Shown in pieces: positions 9,550 to 17,784 of a stretch of 64,000 nucleotides of DNA. Position numbers and translations under genes: made by a program. The stretch is from Streptomyces sp. SID13726 (GTDB lineage: Bacteria; Actinomycetota; Actinomycetes; Streptomycetales; Streptomycetaceae). The notes beneath the pieces are model-generated. The model was given only the letters and a program-made list of their open reading frames with translations, did no database searches and was not told where the DNA came from. How positions within the stretch are numbered: position 1 is the first letter of the stretch; every line of letters begins with the position of its first letter. The DNA is taken from contig NZ_JAAGLY010000004.1 in assembly GCF_010548375.1 (NCBI RefSeq), positions 124,001 to 188,000 of the forward strand, written 5' to 3'.

Positions 9550-11198
9550 CGGGCCTCGTCCTCCGGGGCGCTTGCTTCCTCGGTGTGCTCAAGGTGTCCG
9601 GTGGCGGCACCCGTCATGGCCGAGCCCAGCTCCTCCGGTGTGATGGTGGCGGGGTCGGCGTCGGCGACCAGCCTGCCGTCGAAGATCACCCGCAGGGTGT
9701 CCGACAGACCGATCAGCTCGTCCAGGTCCGCGGAGATCAGGAGTACGGCGAGACCCTCGCGGCGGGCCTCCCTGATCCGGTCCCAGATCTGGGCCTGCGC
9801 GCCGACGTCCACACCGCGGGTGGGATGGGCGGCGATCAGGAACTTCGGGTTGTGGCTCATCTCGCGGCCGACGATCAGCTTCTGCTGGTTGCCGCCGGAG
9901 AGGGAGGCGGCCGTGACGTCGATGCCGGGGGTGCGGACGTCGTACTCCTGGACGATCCTGCGCGTGTCGTCCTGGGCGCCCTTGGGGTTCAGCCAGAAGC
10001 CCTTGGCGTTGGGCGCCTCGGTGACATGGCCGAGGATGCGGTTCTCCCAGAGGGGGGCCTCCAGGAGCAGGCCCTGGCGGTGGCGGTCCTCGGGGATGTA
10101 GCCGACGCCCTGCTCACGGCGCTTGCGGGTGGCCCAGGGGGTGATGTCCTCGCCGAGGAAGGTGATCGTGCCCGAGTCGGCGTTCTTCGTGCCGATCAGG
10201 GCGTCGATGAGCTCGGTCTGGCCGTTGCCCTCGACTCCGGCGATACCCATGACCTCACCGGCGTGGATGGTGAAGGTGACGTCGTCGAGGGCCTTCTTGA
10301 CCTGGCCGCCCTCGGTGGCGAGGCCGATACCGCCCGCGGGCTCGGCCTCCACGCCCAGGGAGGCGCCGCCGGACGCGTACACGGTGAGGTTCTCGACCGT
10401 GATGACGGGCTGGTCGGTGACCGTGGACTCGGCGGTCTCCGGGGTGGGCAGTTCGCTGCCGACCATCATCTCGGCGAGCTGGCGCGGGGTCGTCTCGGCG
10501 GGTACGGCGGTGCCGACCGTCGTGCCGCGGCGGATGACGGTGATCTCGTCGGCGACGGAGAGGACCTCGCCGAGTTTGTGCGAGATGAAGATGACGGCGA
10601 GGCCCTGGGACTTGAGCTCGCGCAGGTTGTCGAAGAGCGCGTCGACCTCCTGGGGCACGAGGACCGCGGTGGGCTCGTCGAGGATCAGGGTGTCGGCGCC
10701 GCGGTAGAGGACCTTGAGGATCTCCACGCGCTGGCGCTCGGCGACCCCGAGGTCCTCGACCAGGGCGTCGGGGCGGACGCCGAGGCCGTAGCGCTCGGAG
10801 ATCTCCTTGATCTTCTTGCGGGCGCCGCCGCCGATGCCGTGCAGCTTCTCGCTGCCCAGGACGACGTTCTCCAGCACGGTGAGGTTGTCGGCCAGCATGA
10901 AGTGCTGGTGGACCATGCCGATGCCGCGGGCGATGGCGTCGGCGGGGCTGGAGAAGGTGACCTGCTCACCGGCGACCGCGATGGTGCCCTCGTCCGGCTT
11001 CTGCATGCCGTAGAGGATCTTCATCAGGGTCGACTTGCCGGCGCCGTTCTCGCCGACGAGGGCGTGCACGGTGCCCTTCTTGACCGTCAGATGGATGTCG
11101 TGGTTGGCGACGACACCCGGGAACCGCTTGGTGATCCCCGCCAACTCGACCGCGATCGTCGACCGATCGGTGAGCGGAGGGCTGCTGGTCGCGTCGAT
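9546..11198 (-). CDS. Nucleoside ABC transporter, double ATP-binding subunit; likely ATC start
   Basis: A protein of about 550 aa with two ABC domains, as in RbsA/YufO-type importers. The first Walker A is GENGAGKST and the first Walker B LILDEPTAVL. In the second half a degenerate P-loop (GVEGNGQTEL) precedes the second signature SLSGGNQQK. The start is odd. AAGGAG (11207-11212) stands 8 bases before an in-frame ATC at 11198, which gives the expected N-terminus. No ATG or GTG exists in this frame nearby. The nearest canonical start is a TTG at 11144, which has no ribosome site and would cut off the first beta strand. I therefore place the start at 11198, with 11144 as the conventional alternative. 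An operator-like palindrome lies 29 bp upstream. Confidence 0.88.
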   Translation of the reverse strand: MDATSSPPLTDRSTIAVELAGITKRFPGVVANHDIHLTVKKGTVHALVGENGAGKSTLMKILYGMQKPDEGTIAVAGEQVTFSSPADAIARGIGMVHQHFMLADNLTVLENVVLGSEKLHGIGGGARKKIKEISERYGLGVRPDALVEDLGVAERQRVEILKVLYRGADTLILDEPTAVLVPQEVDALFDNLRELKSQGLAVIFISHKLGEVLSVADEITVIRRGTTVGTAVPAETTPRQLAEMMVGSELPTPETAESTVTDQPVITVENLTVYASGGASLGVEAEPAGGIGLATEGGQVKKALDDVTFTIHAGEVMGIAGVEGNGQTELIDALIGTKNADSGTITFLGEDITPWATRKRREQGVGYIPEDRHRQGLLLEAPLWENRILGHVTEAPNAKGFWLNPKGAQDDTRRIVQEYDVRTPGIDVTAASLSGGNQQKLIVGREMSHNPKFLIAAHPTRGVDVGAQAQIWDRIREARREGLAVLLISADLDELIGLSDTLRVIFDGRLVADADPATITPEELGSAMTGAATGHLEHTEEASAPEDEAR

Positions 11199-11226
11199 GG
11201 CGCACTCTCCTTGGGAAAGGGGCCAT

Positions 11227-11238
11227 CTACGCGCGTAG
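11227..11238. promoter_or_regulatory. Operator-like palindrome before the ABC ATPase
   Basis: CTACGCGCGTAG is a perfect 12-bp palindrome, 29 bp before the ATPase start. AT-rich ACTATTTAAAG just upstream (11248-11258 on the minus strand) may be the -10 region. Near-identical GTAACGCGCGTAGA sites occur before both BMP genes, so one regulator probably controls all three units. Confidence 0.55.
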
Positions 11239-11504
11239 CGCCCCTGCTTTAAATAGTGCCCGGATCTGACCGGTTCTTTTCAGAGAGCCGATCCGTTCCG
11301 AGCATTCTGCCGCGCGGACGGGGTGCGGGCGGCAGCAGGCACCGCACTCGCTCCGTCCACCCGGCGGACGGTCCGGGCGGGGCCCGGCACGTCCCTGTTC
11401 ACAGTCCGCTCACAGTCCACTCGCGGTCCACGAGCTTGGCGCACCGGCCGCTGCCCCGGCGGGCGGGACCGGTACCGGGGCCGATCCTGTCCGCACCCCG
11501 TTCC

Positions 11505-11544
11505 GTGGCCGTGACGCTGCCATTACAGCGTCTTTTTGGCCACG
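11505..11544 (+). terminator. Hairpin with T tract, plus-strand orientation
   Basis: GACGCTG (11513-11519) and CAGCGTC (11526-11532) form a stem around CCATTA, followed by TTTTT and enclosed by a second pair CGTGGCC/GGCCACG (11505-11511 and 11538-11544). It reads as an intrinsic terminator for plus-strand transcription, although all nearby genes are on the minus strand. Confidence 0.5.
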
Positions 11545-11733
11545 GCCTCTAGGGCTGTGTGCGGTGCGTCGTGCCGGTGGGTGGTGCCGGTGCGTCGCGC
11601 CGTGGGTCGGGGGCTGCTCGGCGTGGGTGGGCCGTGCCGTGTTGCGGCAGTGGGGGTTCCGGTGCTCCGGGCTTCCCGGCGGGCCGGTGTGCTCAGCTGC
11701 CCGGCGTTCCCGCCGTCCCCACCGCTTCCACAG

Positions 11734-11787
11734 TTCCTGCTGTTCCCGTTGCTCCCGCTGTTCCTGCTGTTCCCGTTACTCCCGGTC
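11734..11787. repeat. 9-nt degenerate tandem repeat downstream of BMP gene
   Basis: Six 9-nt units (TTCCTGCTG, TTCCCGTTG, CTCCCGCTG type) make two nearly identical 27-bp halves. They lie in the roughly 620-bp non-coding stretch 11239-11864 between the first BMP gene and the ATPase. Apart from this repeat, the 11505 hairpin and the promoter palindrome I see nothing gene-like there. Confidence 0.6.
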
Positions 11788-11864
11788 CCCCGGCCCCCGG
11801 TCAGGTTTCCCCGACCGGGAGGCCGGAAGGTCTCACCGGAGGACTGGGAGGTCTCCCCGAAGGG

Positions 11865-12914
11865 TCAGGAGGTCTTCACCGTGATGGTGCCGGCCTTGAT
11901 GCCCTCTTCGGCCTTCTTCACCGCGTCCTGGATGGCGGTGTCGGCGGCGAACTTCGGGTTGGAGTCGGAGAGGCTCACGCCGCCGTTGGCGAGGCTGCCG
12001 CGGATCTCGCCGGTCTCCGGCTTGCCGTCGTGGACCGACTTGGCGAGCGTGTAGACCGCGCCCTCGACGTTCTTCATGGCCGAGGTGAGGATCGAGTCCT
12101 TGTACTTGGCCAGCGCGTCCTGCTTGTACTGGTCGGAGTCGACGCCGATCGCCCAGATCTTGTGTGCCGAGGCGGCCTTGATGACGCCCTGGCCGGAGAG
12201 GCCGGCGGCGGCGTAGACGACGTCCGCACCGGCGTCGATCTGACCCTCGGCGGCACTCTCACCCTTGTCGGGGCTGGAGAAGCCACCCTCGGCGGCGGTC
12301 TCGGTCAGGTACTGCGACTTGACCGAGACGCCCTTCTTGGTGTCCTGGACGCCCTGCTTGAAGCCCGCCTCGAACTTGTGGATCAGCGGGACGTCCACGC
12401 CGCCGATGAAGCCGACGGTGTTGGACTTGGTGGCCTTGGCGGCCGCGACACCGGCGAGGTAGGAGGCCTGCTCCTCGTGGAAGACGAGGTTGGCGACGTT
12501 CTTCGCGGTGAAGGAGTTGTCGTCGACGATGCCGAAGGTGGTCTTCGGGTACTTGGCCGCGACCTCCTTGACGGCCGGCGCGTAGGCGAAGCCGACGCCG
12601 ATCACCGGGTTGTAACCCTGCTTGGCCAGGGTCTCCAGGCGCTGCGTCTTGTCCGCGTCGGACTCGCCGTCCTGCGGCTCGACCGCGGTGGACTTGTAGC
12701 CGAACTCCTTGTCGGCCTTGTCCAGGCCGGCGGTGGCGGCGTCGTTGAAGGACTGGTCGCCCTTGCCGCCGACGTCGTAGGCCAGGGCGAGGCCCAGGTC
12801 CTTGTTGCTGGAGGAGGACGAAGAGGAGGAGGACGAGCTTCCGCATGCGGAAACAGTCACGGCAAGAGCTGCGGTTGCAACGCCTGCAACCGCGATACGG
12901 GACACCCGGCGCAT
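11865..12914 (-). CDS. BMP family nucleoside-binding lipoprotein (copy 1)
   Basis: A 349-aa extracytoplasmic substrate-binding lipoprotein. The signal peptide ends in a lipobox (AVTVSAC, Cys about residue 24), followed by an 11-residue serine run as tether. The BMP domain shows LALAYDVGGKGDQSFNDAA, VEPQDGESDADKTQRLETLA, FIGGVDVPLIHKFEAGFKQG, YAAAGLSGQGVIKAA and WAIGVDSDQY. PnrA/BmpA relatives bind purine and pyrimidine nucleosides. ATG at 12914 follows AAAGGAG at good distance. Upstream lie the two-block promoter and a terminator closing the preceding BMP gene, so it is separately transcribed. Confidence 0.93.
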   Translation of the reverse strand: MRRVSRIAVAGVATAALAVTVSACGSSSSSSSSSSSNKDLGLALAYDVGGKGDQSFNDAATAGLDKADKEFGYKSTAVEPQDGESDADKTQRLETLAKQGYNPVIGVGFAYAPAVKEVAAKYPKTTFGIVDDNSFTAKNVANLVFHEEQASYLAGVAAAKATKSNTVGFIGGVDVPLIHKFEAGFKQGVQDTKKGVSVKSQYLTETAAEGGFSSPDKGESAAEGQIDAGADVVYAAAGLSGQGVIKAASAHKIWAIGVDSDQYKQDALAKYKDSILTSAMKNVEGAVYTLAKSVHDGKPETGEIRGSLANGGVSLSDSNPKFAADTAIQDAVKKAEEGIKAGTITVKTS

Positions 12915-12969
12915 GGAACGAGACTCCTTTGTGCAAGCGCCCAAACCAGGCGCTGGTTCCGCCGCAGCG

Positions 12970-13019
12970 TAACGCGCGTAGACCAGACGGAAAACCCCAT
13001 CTGTCCGGTCCGTTATCGA
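12970..13019. promoter_or_regulatory. Two-block promoter element of BMP copy 1
   Basis: The TAACGCGCGTAGA half-palindrome (12970-12982) and CGTTATCGA (13011-13019) are 41 bp apart, start to start. The same two blocks at exactly the same spacing precede BMP copy 2. The first block also occurs as a full palindrome before the ATPase. Confidence 0.55.
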
Positions 13020-13056
13020 GCTGTGGCCACAGTTGTAGAACAGAGTAAGGACAGTG

Positions 13057-13087
13057 GTGCGCCCCTTGCGGGAGGCAAGGGGCGCAC
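13057..13087 (-). terminator. Terminator after BMP copy 2
   Basis: Perfect 13-bp stem (GTGCGCCCCTTGC / GCAAGGGGCGCAC) with a 5-base loop, 58 bp after the stop of BMP copy 2 and before the promoter of copy 1. No strong T run follows, as is common in Streptomyces. Confidence 0.75.
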
Positions 13088-13145
13088 GAGCTGTAACGAT
13101 GCCCGGTAGGGCGTATGGAGACCGCCGTCCGGGGCCCTCCGGTTG

Positions 13146-14246
13146 TTACGAGGTCTTGACCGTGACCTTGCCGTCGACGATGTCCTGCTTGGCCTTGTCG
13201 ACGGCCGCGACGACGTCCGTCATCGCCTTGTACTTCGGGTTGGAGTCGGCGAATCCGACCCCGCCGGTCTTCAGCGTGCCGCGCACGGTGCCGTTGAGCG
13301 GCTTGCCCTCGTGGACGGACTTGGCGAGCTCGTAGACGGCGCCGCCGACGTTCTTCAGGGCCGAGCCGAGGATGTAGTCCTTGTACTTGGCGAGCGCGCT
13401 CTGGTTGTACTGGTCGGAGTCGACGCCGATGGCCCACACCTTCTTGCTGGCGGCCTCGGAGATCACGCCCTGACCGGACAGGCCGGCCGCGTGGTAGATG
13501 ACGTCGGCGCCCTTCTCGATCTGGCCGCTGGCCGCCTCCTTGCCCTTGTCGGGGCTGGAGAAGCCGCCCTCCTGGGGCGTCTCGGTCAGGTACTGCGACT
13601 CGATCTTGATGGCCGGGTCGACGGACTTGACGCCCTGCTCGAAGCCCGCGCCGAACTTGTGGATGAGCGGGATGTCCACACCGCCGATGAAGCCGACGTG
13701 CTTGGCCTTGGAGGCCTTGGCGGCGGCGACGCCCGCGAGGTAGGAGGCCTGCTCCTCGGAGAAGACCATGTCGGCGACGTTGGCGGCCTTGACGGTCTCG
13801 TCGTCGATGATGCCGAAGGTGATGTTCGGGTACTTGGCCGCGACTTCCTTGATCGGCCCGGCGTAGATGTAGCCGACGCCGATCACCGGGTTGTAGCCGG
13901 CCTTGGCGAGCTGCTCCAGACGCTGCGTCTTGTCGGCGTCGGACTCGCCGTCCTGCGGCTCGATGTCCGTGCCGCCCATCTTGAATTCCTTGTTCGCCTG
14001 CTCGTAGCCGGCGTAGGCGGCGTCGTTGAAGGACTGGTCGCCCTTGCCGCCGATGTCGTACGCGAGGCCGATGCCCTTGCCGGAGTACTTGCCGGACGCG
14101 GACGACGACGAGGCGTCGCTGGTCCCGGCATCCTTGCTGGACTCACCGCACCCCACGGCCGCCAGCGCGATGACCGAGACGGCCACTGCCACTTGGGAGA
14201 ACCTGGTCCTCCGGGATATTCGAGTCTTCCGAGTTGTCTGACGCAC
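13146..14246 (-). CDS. BMP family nucleoside-binding lipoprotein (copy 2)
   Basis: A 366-aa paralogue of the neighbouring lipoprotein, about two-thirds identical by eye. It has a twin-Arg-rich basic leader, hydrophobic segment, lipobox LAAVGC (Cys about residue 33) and a Ser/Asp-rich tether. The BMP domain has GIGLAYDIGGKGDQSFNDAA, IEPQDGESDADKTQRLEQLA, FIGGVDIPLIHKFGAGFEQG and YHAAGLSGQGVISEA. I chose the GTG at 14246, with GAAGGGG 8 bases upstream, over a TTG at 14273. Two binding proteins with one membrane complex suggest different substrate ranges, for example purine versus pyrimidine nucleosides (inference). Confidence 0.92.
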   Translation of the reverse strand: MRQTTRKTRISRRTRFSQVAVAVSVIALAAVGCGESSKDAGTSDASSSSASGKYSGKGIGLAYDIGGKGDQSFNDAAYAGYEQANKEFKMGGTDIEPQDGESDADKTQRLEQLAKAGYNPVIGVGYIYAGPIKEVAAKYPNITFGIIDDETVKAANVADMVFSEEQASYLAGVAAAKASKAKHVGFIGGVDIPLIHKFGAGFEQGVKSVDPAIKIESQYLTETPQEGGFSSPDKGKEAASGQIEKGADVIYHAAGLSGQGVISEAASKKVWAIGVDSDQYNQSALAKYKDYILGSALKNVGGAVYELAKSVHEGKPLNGTVRGTLKTGGVGFADSNPKYKAMTDVVAAVDKAKQDIVDGKVTVKTS

Positions 14247-14329
14247 AGCACGCACCCCTTCGCACCACGGCAACCGTCACCGGCCCGCGTCCCCAAGTCG
14301 CCGCCCGTGGCGGTGATTTCGGCGCACAG

Positions 14330-14379
14330 TAACGCGCGTAGAAGGGTAGGGGAACGGGGTTGTTCGTGGACGTTATCGA
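14330..14379. promoter_or_regulatory. Two-block promoter element of BMP copy 2
   Basis: TAACGCGCGTAGA (14330-14342) and CGTTATCGA (14371-14379), 41 bp apart exactly as before BMP copy 1. The rest of the intervening sequence differs, which points to selection on the two blocks. Confidence 0.55.
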
Positions 14380-14453
14380 TTCGTGCCGACACCGGGTTAC
14401 GACCGTGCGCCGACCGTTACGCCCGGGTGACACAAGCGGACGAAGGCATGCGA

Positions 14454-14488
14454 AAAGGGGCACCCCGGGGGATGCCCCTTTCCTTTTT
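14454..14488. terminator. Intrinsic terminator after M20 hydrolase
   Basis: AAAGGGGCA / TGCCCCTTT 9-bp arms (14454-14462 and 14473-14481) with a CT-rich/T-rich tail on the plus strand and TTTT on the minus side. It lies 12 bp after the stop of the M20 gene on the minus strand. Confidence 0.8.
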
Positions 14489-14499
14489 CTACGAGGGTG

Positions 14500-15729
14500 T
14501 CAGGCGCCGTCGATAAGCGCGGCGGCGGTGAACAGCTCGACCCCGACGGTGATGGCGGACTCGTCGGCGTCGAAGTCGCCCTGGTGGAGGTCGCGCACGG
14601 TCCGCTCGCCCGGGGTGCGGACCCCGAGGCGGGCCATGGCCCCGGGGACGTGCTCCAGGTACCAGGAGAAGTCCTCGCCGCCGAGGCTCTGCTCGGTGCC
14701 CTCGACGGAGTCGGCGCCGCGCCGGGCGGTCATGGCGGTGCGGATCAGCTCGGTGATGTCCGGGTCGTTGACGACGGGCGGGACGCCGCGGACGTAGTTG
14801 ATCTCGGACTTGGCCCGGTGCAGATTCGCCACCTCGTCAATGGCGGCGACGACGATGTCGGGGGCCTGTCGCCAGGTGTCGAGGTCGAGGCAGCGCACGG
14901 TGCCGGAGAGCTCGGCGTGCTGCGGGATGACGTTGGGCGCGTGCCCGGACTCGATCCGCCCCCAGGTCACGGCGAGCCCGGCCCGGGTGTCGACGCGCCG
15001 GCCGACGATGGCGGGCACGTCGGTGACGACGCGGGCGGCGGCGGTGACAAGGTCGGTGGTGAGATGCGGCCGGGCGGTGTGCCCGCCGGGCCCGTCCAGG
15101 GAGATCTCCAGCCGGTCGCAGGCGGAGGTGATGGCACCGGTCCGCAGCCCGATCCTGCCGGCGTCGACACGGGGGTCGCAGTGCACGGCGAGGATCTTCC
15201 CGACCCCTTCCAGCACCCCGCACTCGATGGCGTCGGCGGCACCGCCGGGCAGCACCTCCTCGGCGGGCTGGAAGAGCAGCCGTACGGGCCGGGGCAGCAG
15301 CCCCTTCCTGTCGAGCTCGGCGAGCACGAGCCCGGCACCGAGCACCACGGTCGTGTGGACGTCGTGCCCGCAGGCATGCGCCCGGTCGGGCACGGTCGAC
15401 CGATACGAGCACTCACTCTTCGTGTCCGGGATGGGCAACCCGTCGATGTCGGCACGCAGGGCGAGCATGGGCCGCTCGCCGTCCCACTCCCCGATGTCAC
15501 ACACGAGCCCGGTCCCGACGGCGAGCACACGCGGCTTCAGCCCGGCCTTCTCAAGCCGTTCCTTGATCGCCGCGGTGGTACGGAACTCCTGGTTGCCCAG
15601 CTCCGGATGCATGTGCAAGTCACGCCGGAAGTGGACGAGTTCGGCGTGCAGCGCGTCGCTCAGCACACCGGGAAGCACGGCTTCCCCGGGCAGATCGACC
15701 TCGGACTCCAGTGACATCAGTTGCTTCAC
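14500..15729 (-). CDS. M20 family amidohydrolase/peptidase
   Basis: A 409-aa zinc amidohydrolase of the M20D (N-acyl-amino-acid/hippurate hydrolase) type. The metal-binding and catalytic elements are visible: RRDLHMHPELGNQEFRTT, LALRADIDGLPI, HACGHDVHTTVVLGAG, LFQPAEEVLPGGA and SLGGEDFSWYLEHVPG. A dimerisation domain lies between (SLDGPGGHTARPH). It probably removes acyl groups from amino acids or small conjugates in the cytoplasm; the exact substrate is open. GTG at 15729 follows GAGGG closely; ATG at 15717 is an alternative. A terminator follows. Confidence 0.9.
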   Translation of the reverse strand: MKQLMSLESEVDLPGEAVLPGVLSDALHAELVHFRRDLHMHPELGNQEFRTTAAIKERLEKAGLKPRVLAVGTGLVCDIGEWDGERPMLALRADIDGLPIPDTKSECSYRSTVPDRAHACGHDVHTTVVLGAGLVLAELDRKGLLPRPVRLLFQPAEEVLPGGAADAIECGVLEGVGKILAVHCDPRVDAGRIGLRTGAITSACDRLEISLDGPGGHTARPHLTTDLVTAAARVVTDVPAIVGRRVDTRAGLAVTWGRIESGHAPNVIPQHAELSGTVRCLDLDTWRQAPDIVVAAIDEVANLHRAKSEINYVRGVPPVVNDPDITELIRTAMTARRGADSVEGTEQSLGGEDFSWYLEHVPGAMARLGVRTPGERTVRDLHQGDFDADESAITVGVELFTAAALIDGA

Positions 15730-16035
15730 CCTCTAAAGGGTAGGACGCCGGGGCGACCAACCGACCCGCGATCAACAAAACTTCAACCCGCCGGGGGAAG
15801 AAAATTTGGCCGCTCGACGCATGGATGTGATGTGAGATGGGTAGGAACCTCTTTTCTCACACATACCATGCCGCGCACCCCGCAGGCGCTTCTGTTCGTC
15901 TGTCGAAACGGTGCGGGGACGGGGTTGAGGCGGAGTCCCGGAACGGTCACGGCCGGATGCGGGGGCATGACGCAGGGTGCTCGAAGGGGTGGCGCCACCC
16001 CCCGAGGGGCTCAGAGCCCCCGACGAACGATTCAC
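15730..16035. other. Intergenic region with inverted repeat and hairpin
   Basis: 306 bp without a gene. TGTGAGA (15831-15837) and TCTCACA (15855-15861) are inverted arms 17 bp apart, about 100 bp upstream of the M20 start. GGGGCTC/AGAGCCCC (about 16006-16020) looks like the terminator of the minus-strand ATPase gene that ends at 16036. Confidence 0.45.
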
Positions 16036-16452
16036 CTACCCGGCCGATCCCAGCTCGCACCACACGAACTTCCCCCGATTCCCACCCCTGGCCGACGGCT
16101 GCCACCCCCACACATCGGCACAGGCCTCGACCAACGCGAGCCCGCGCCCTTCCTCCGCTCCCACGTCCGCAAGAAGACCCAACTCCCCCGGAGGCTCGGG
16201 AGGTTCGGGGTCGGCGTCCCACGCCCCGATCCGCAACACCCCCACCGCCCACCGCACCCGCAACGCCGCCGACCCCTTCGTATGCCGTACGGCATTGGAG
16301 ACGAGCTCCGCCGCGAGGAGCTCCGCGGTGTCGACGAGGCGGATCAGGCCGTGCATCGTCAGGATGAGCCGGAGGGTCCGGCGGGCGACGATCACGGCGC
16401 GGACGTCGTCGGGGATGTACAGCGTGTACTCCCAGGGTTCGTTTTCGGGCAT
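16036..16452 (-). CDS. ATP-binding protein, RsbW/SpoIIAB-like (HATPase_c_2)
   Basis: A 138-aa single-domain GHKL ATPase of the anti-sigma kinase type common in Streptomyces. The N box reads ELLAAELVSNAVRHTKG (Asn about residue 55), and the G boxes are LRIGAWDADPEPPEPP and EEGRGLALVEACADVWGW. ATG at 16452 has CGGAG upstream; the frame stays open further but the N-terminus MPENEPWEYTLYIPDD is the family norm. It is divergent from the XRE regulator and DUF397 gene. This trio recurs in Streptomyces developmental (whiJ-like) clusters. Whether it controls a sigma factor is not known. Confidence 0.85.
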   Translation of the reverse strand: MPENEPWEYTLYIPDDVRAVIVARRTLRLILTMHGLIRLVDTAELLAAELVSNAVRHTKGSAALRVRWAVGVLRIGAWDADPEPPEPPGELGLLADVGAEEGRGLALVEACADVWGWQPSARGGNRGKFVWCELGSAG

Positions 16453-16648
16453 GCGGCAACTCCGTTTCGGCGTACGGGATGGACGCGGTGGCATCGCCGC
16501 AATCGTCACGGCAGGGCGAAGCGGTGCACTTCCGCAGAGTGTGCGTTGCATCACCGACGGTAGGGATTAGCGTTTAGGTTTCGCAAGCCGATCCCGTAAT
16601 CTGACTCCGAACGAGCCGCGCCGCCAGGCGCGTTGGGAGGAGTACGCG

Positions 16649-17500
16649 ATGGCGCTGAGGCGCGAGCCCACTGCACGTCAGCTGCGCTTGGCGGTCGAAC
16701 TGCGCAGGCTCCGCGAAGCAGCAGGCTTGACGAACCGCCAGGCCGCCGACCTGCTCGGGGTGAGCACCGCACAGATCAGCCAGATCGAGTACGGGCTGGC
16801 CGGCGTGAGCGAAAAGCGCCTACGCCGGATCGCGGCCAATTACACCTGCGCCGAAGGCGAGTTGATCGAAGCCCTGGTGGCGATGGCGACCGACCGAACC
16901 CAGGGCTGGTGGGAGGAGTACCGGGGGACTCTCCCCGCCGCCTACCTGGACCTCGCAGAGCTGGATCACCACGCCGCTTTCCGCCACGACGTAGCCGTGA
17001 TCCACGTGCCGGGGCTCTTCCAGACGGAGGATTACGCCCGGGCCCTCTTCGCCTACATGAACCCGGAGTTCCCCGACAGCGAGGTGGGACTGCGGGTGGA
17101 TCACCGGATGAGGCGGAAGGTCGTCATCGAAGGTCCCGAGCCCATGCCGTACGAGACGGTGATCCACGAAGCGGCCCTGCGCATCAAGGTGACCGGACGT
17201 GCCGCGATGCGAACCCAGTTGGCCCGCATCCTGGAGATGTCCGAGGCTGATCACGTCACCGTTCGGGTCATCCCTTTCGCCGTCGACGACTTCGCTGGAG
17301 CCGGAAGCGCTCTGGTGCACCTGGGTGCGGAAGTCCCCCGGCTGGAGACCGTGGTTCGCGACGCCCCGCACGGTACGGCCTTCCTCGACTCCGAGGCTCA
17401 ACTGGAGCACTTCCGCAAGCTCTTCCGTAGGGTGAAGGAGGGGTCGCTCCCTCCGGAACAGTCGCGCGACCTCATCCACCAGCTGGCCAAGGAACTGTGA
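16649..17500 (+). CDS. XRE family regulator with DUF5753 (Scr1-type)
   Basis: A 283-aa protein. A helix-turn-helix of the Cro/C1 type lies at residues 12-66 (LRRLREAAGLTNRQAADLLG, then STAQISQIEYG). The rest is the DUF5753 domain typical of the hundreds of WhiJ-like regulators in Streptomyces (WWEEYRG, then VPGLFQTEDYARAL, ALRIKVTGRAAMRTQLARIL, VRVIPFAVDDFAGAGSALVHL). GGGAGGAG precedes the ATG by 8 bases. A plausible promoter TTGCAT-N16-TAGCGT lies near 16546-16573. It sits directly before a DUF397 gene, its usual partner, and probably binds DNA and that small protein. Confidence 0.9.
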   Translation: MALRREPTARQLRLAVELRRLREAAGLTNRQAADLLGVSTAQISQIEYGLAGVSEKRLRRIAANYTCAEGELIEALVAMATDRTQGWWEEYRGTLPAAYLDLAELDHHAAFRHDVAVIHVPGLFQTEDYARALFAYMNPEFPDSEVGLRVDHRMRRKVVIEGPEPMPYETVIHEAALRIKVTGRAAMRTQLARILEMSEADHVTVRVIPFAVDDFAGAGSALVHLGAEVPRLETVVRDAPHGTAFLDSEAQLEHFRKLFRRVKEGSLPPEQSRDLIHQLAKEL

Positions 17501-17508
17501 GGACCGCC

Positions 17509-17709
17509 ATGACCGCCCCCGCCCAGTGGAAGAAGTCGTCCTTCTCCGGTGGAGGCGAGGGCAACGACTGCGTGGAGATAGCGAACCTGCGCACCCACAT
17601 AGCGATCCGCGACTCGAAAGTCCCCACCAGGGCCACCCTCACCTTCCCCCCCACCCCCTTCACCACCTTCCTCGAAGCCCTAAAGTCCCCCCACTCCCCC
17701 ACCCGATGA
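17509..17709 (+). CDS. DUF397 protein (partner of XRE regulator)
   Basis: A 66-aa protein with the DUF397 pattern: QWKKSSFSGGGEGNDCVEIA, then HIAIRDSKVP and a closing FTTFLEALK. Such proteins work with the adjacent DUF5753 regulator, proposed as toxin-antitoxin-like or signalling pairs. The ATG at 17509 is assigned. A GTG at 17497, overlapping the upstream stop (GTGA), would add four residues. Confidence 0.85.
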   Translation: MTAPAQWKKSSFSGGGEGNDCVEIANLRTHIAIRDSKVPTRATLTFPPTPFTTFLEALKSPHSPTR

Positions 17710-17784
17710 CCACCAGGCAAACTCCACACGGTGCTCCCCGACTTCACCCCCGCCGACCCGAAGCCCCCCGCTAGGGTGCAGCCC

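Noticed and set aside
10966..11226. GTG at 11205 as start of a gene with the AAGGAG site
   Set aside because: It is in a different frame from the ATPase and gives only Arg/His-rich shadow sequence that overlaps the ATPase P-loop region.
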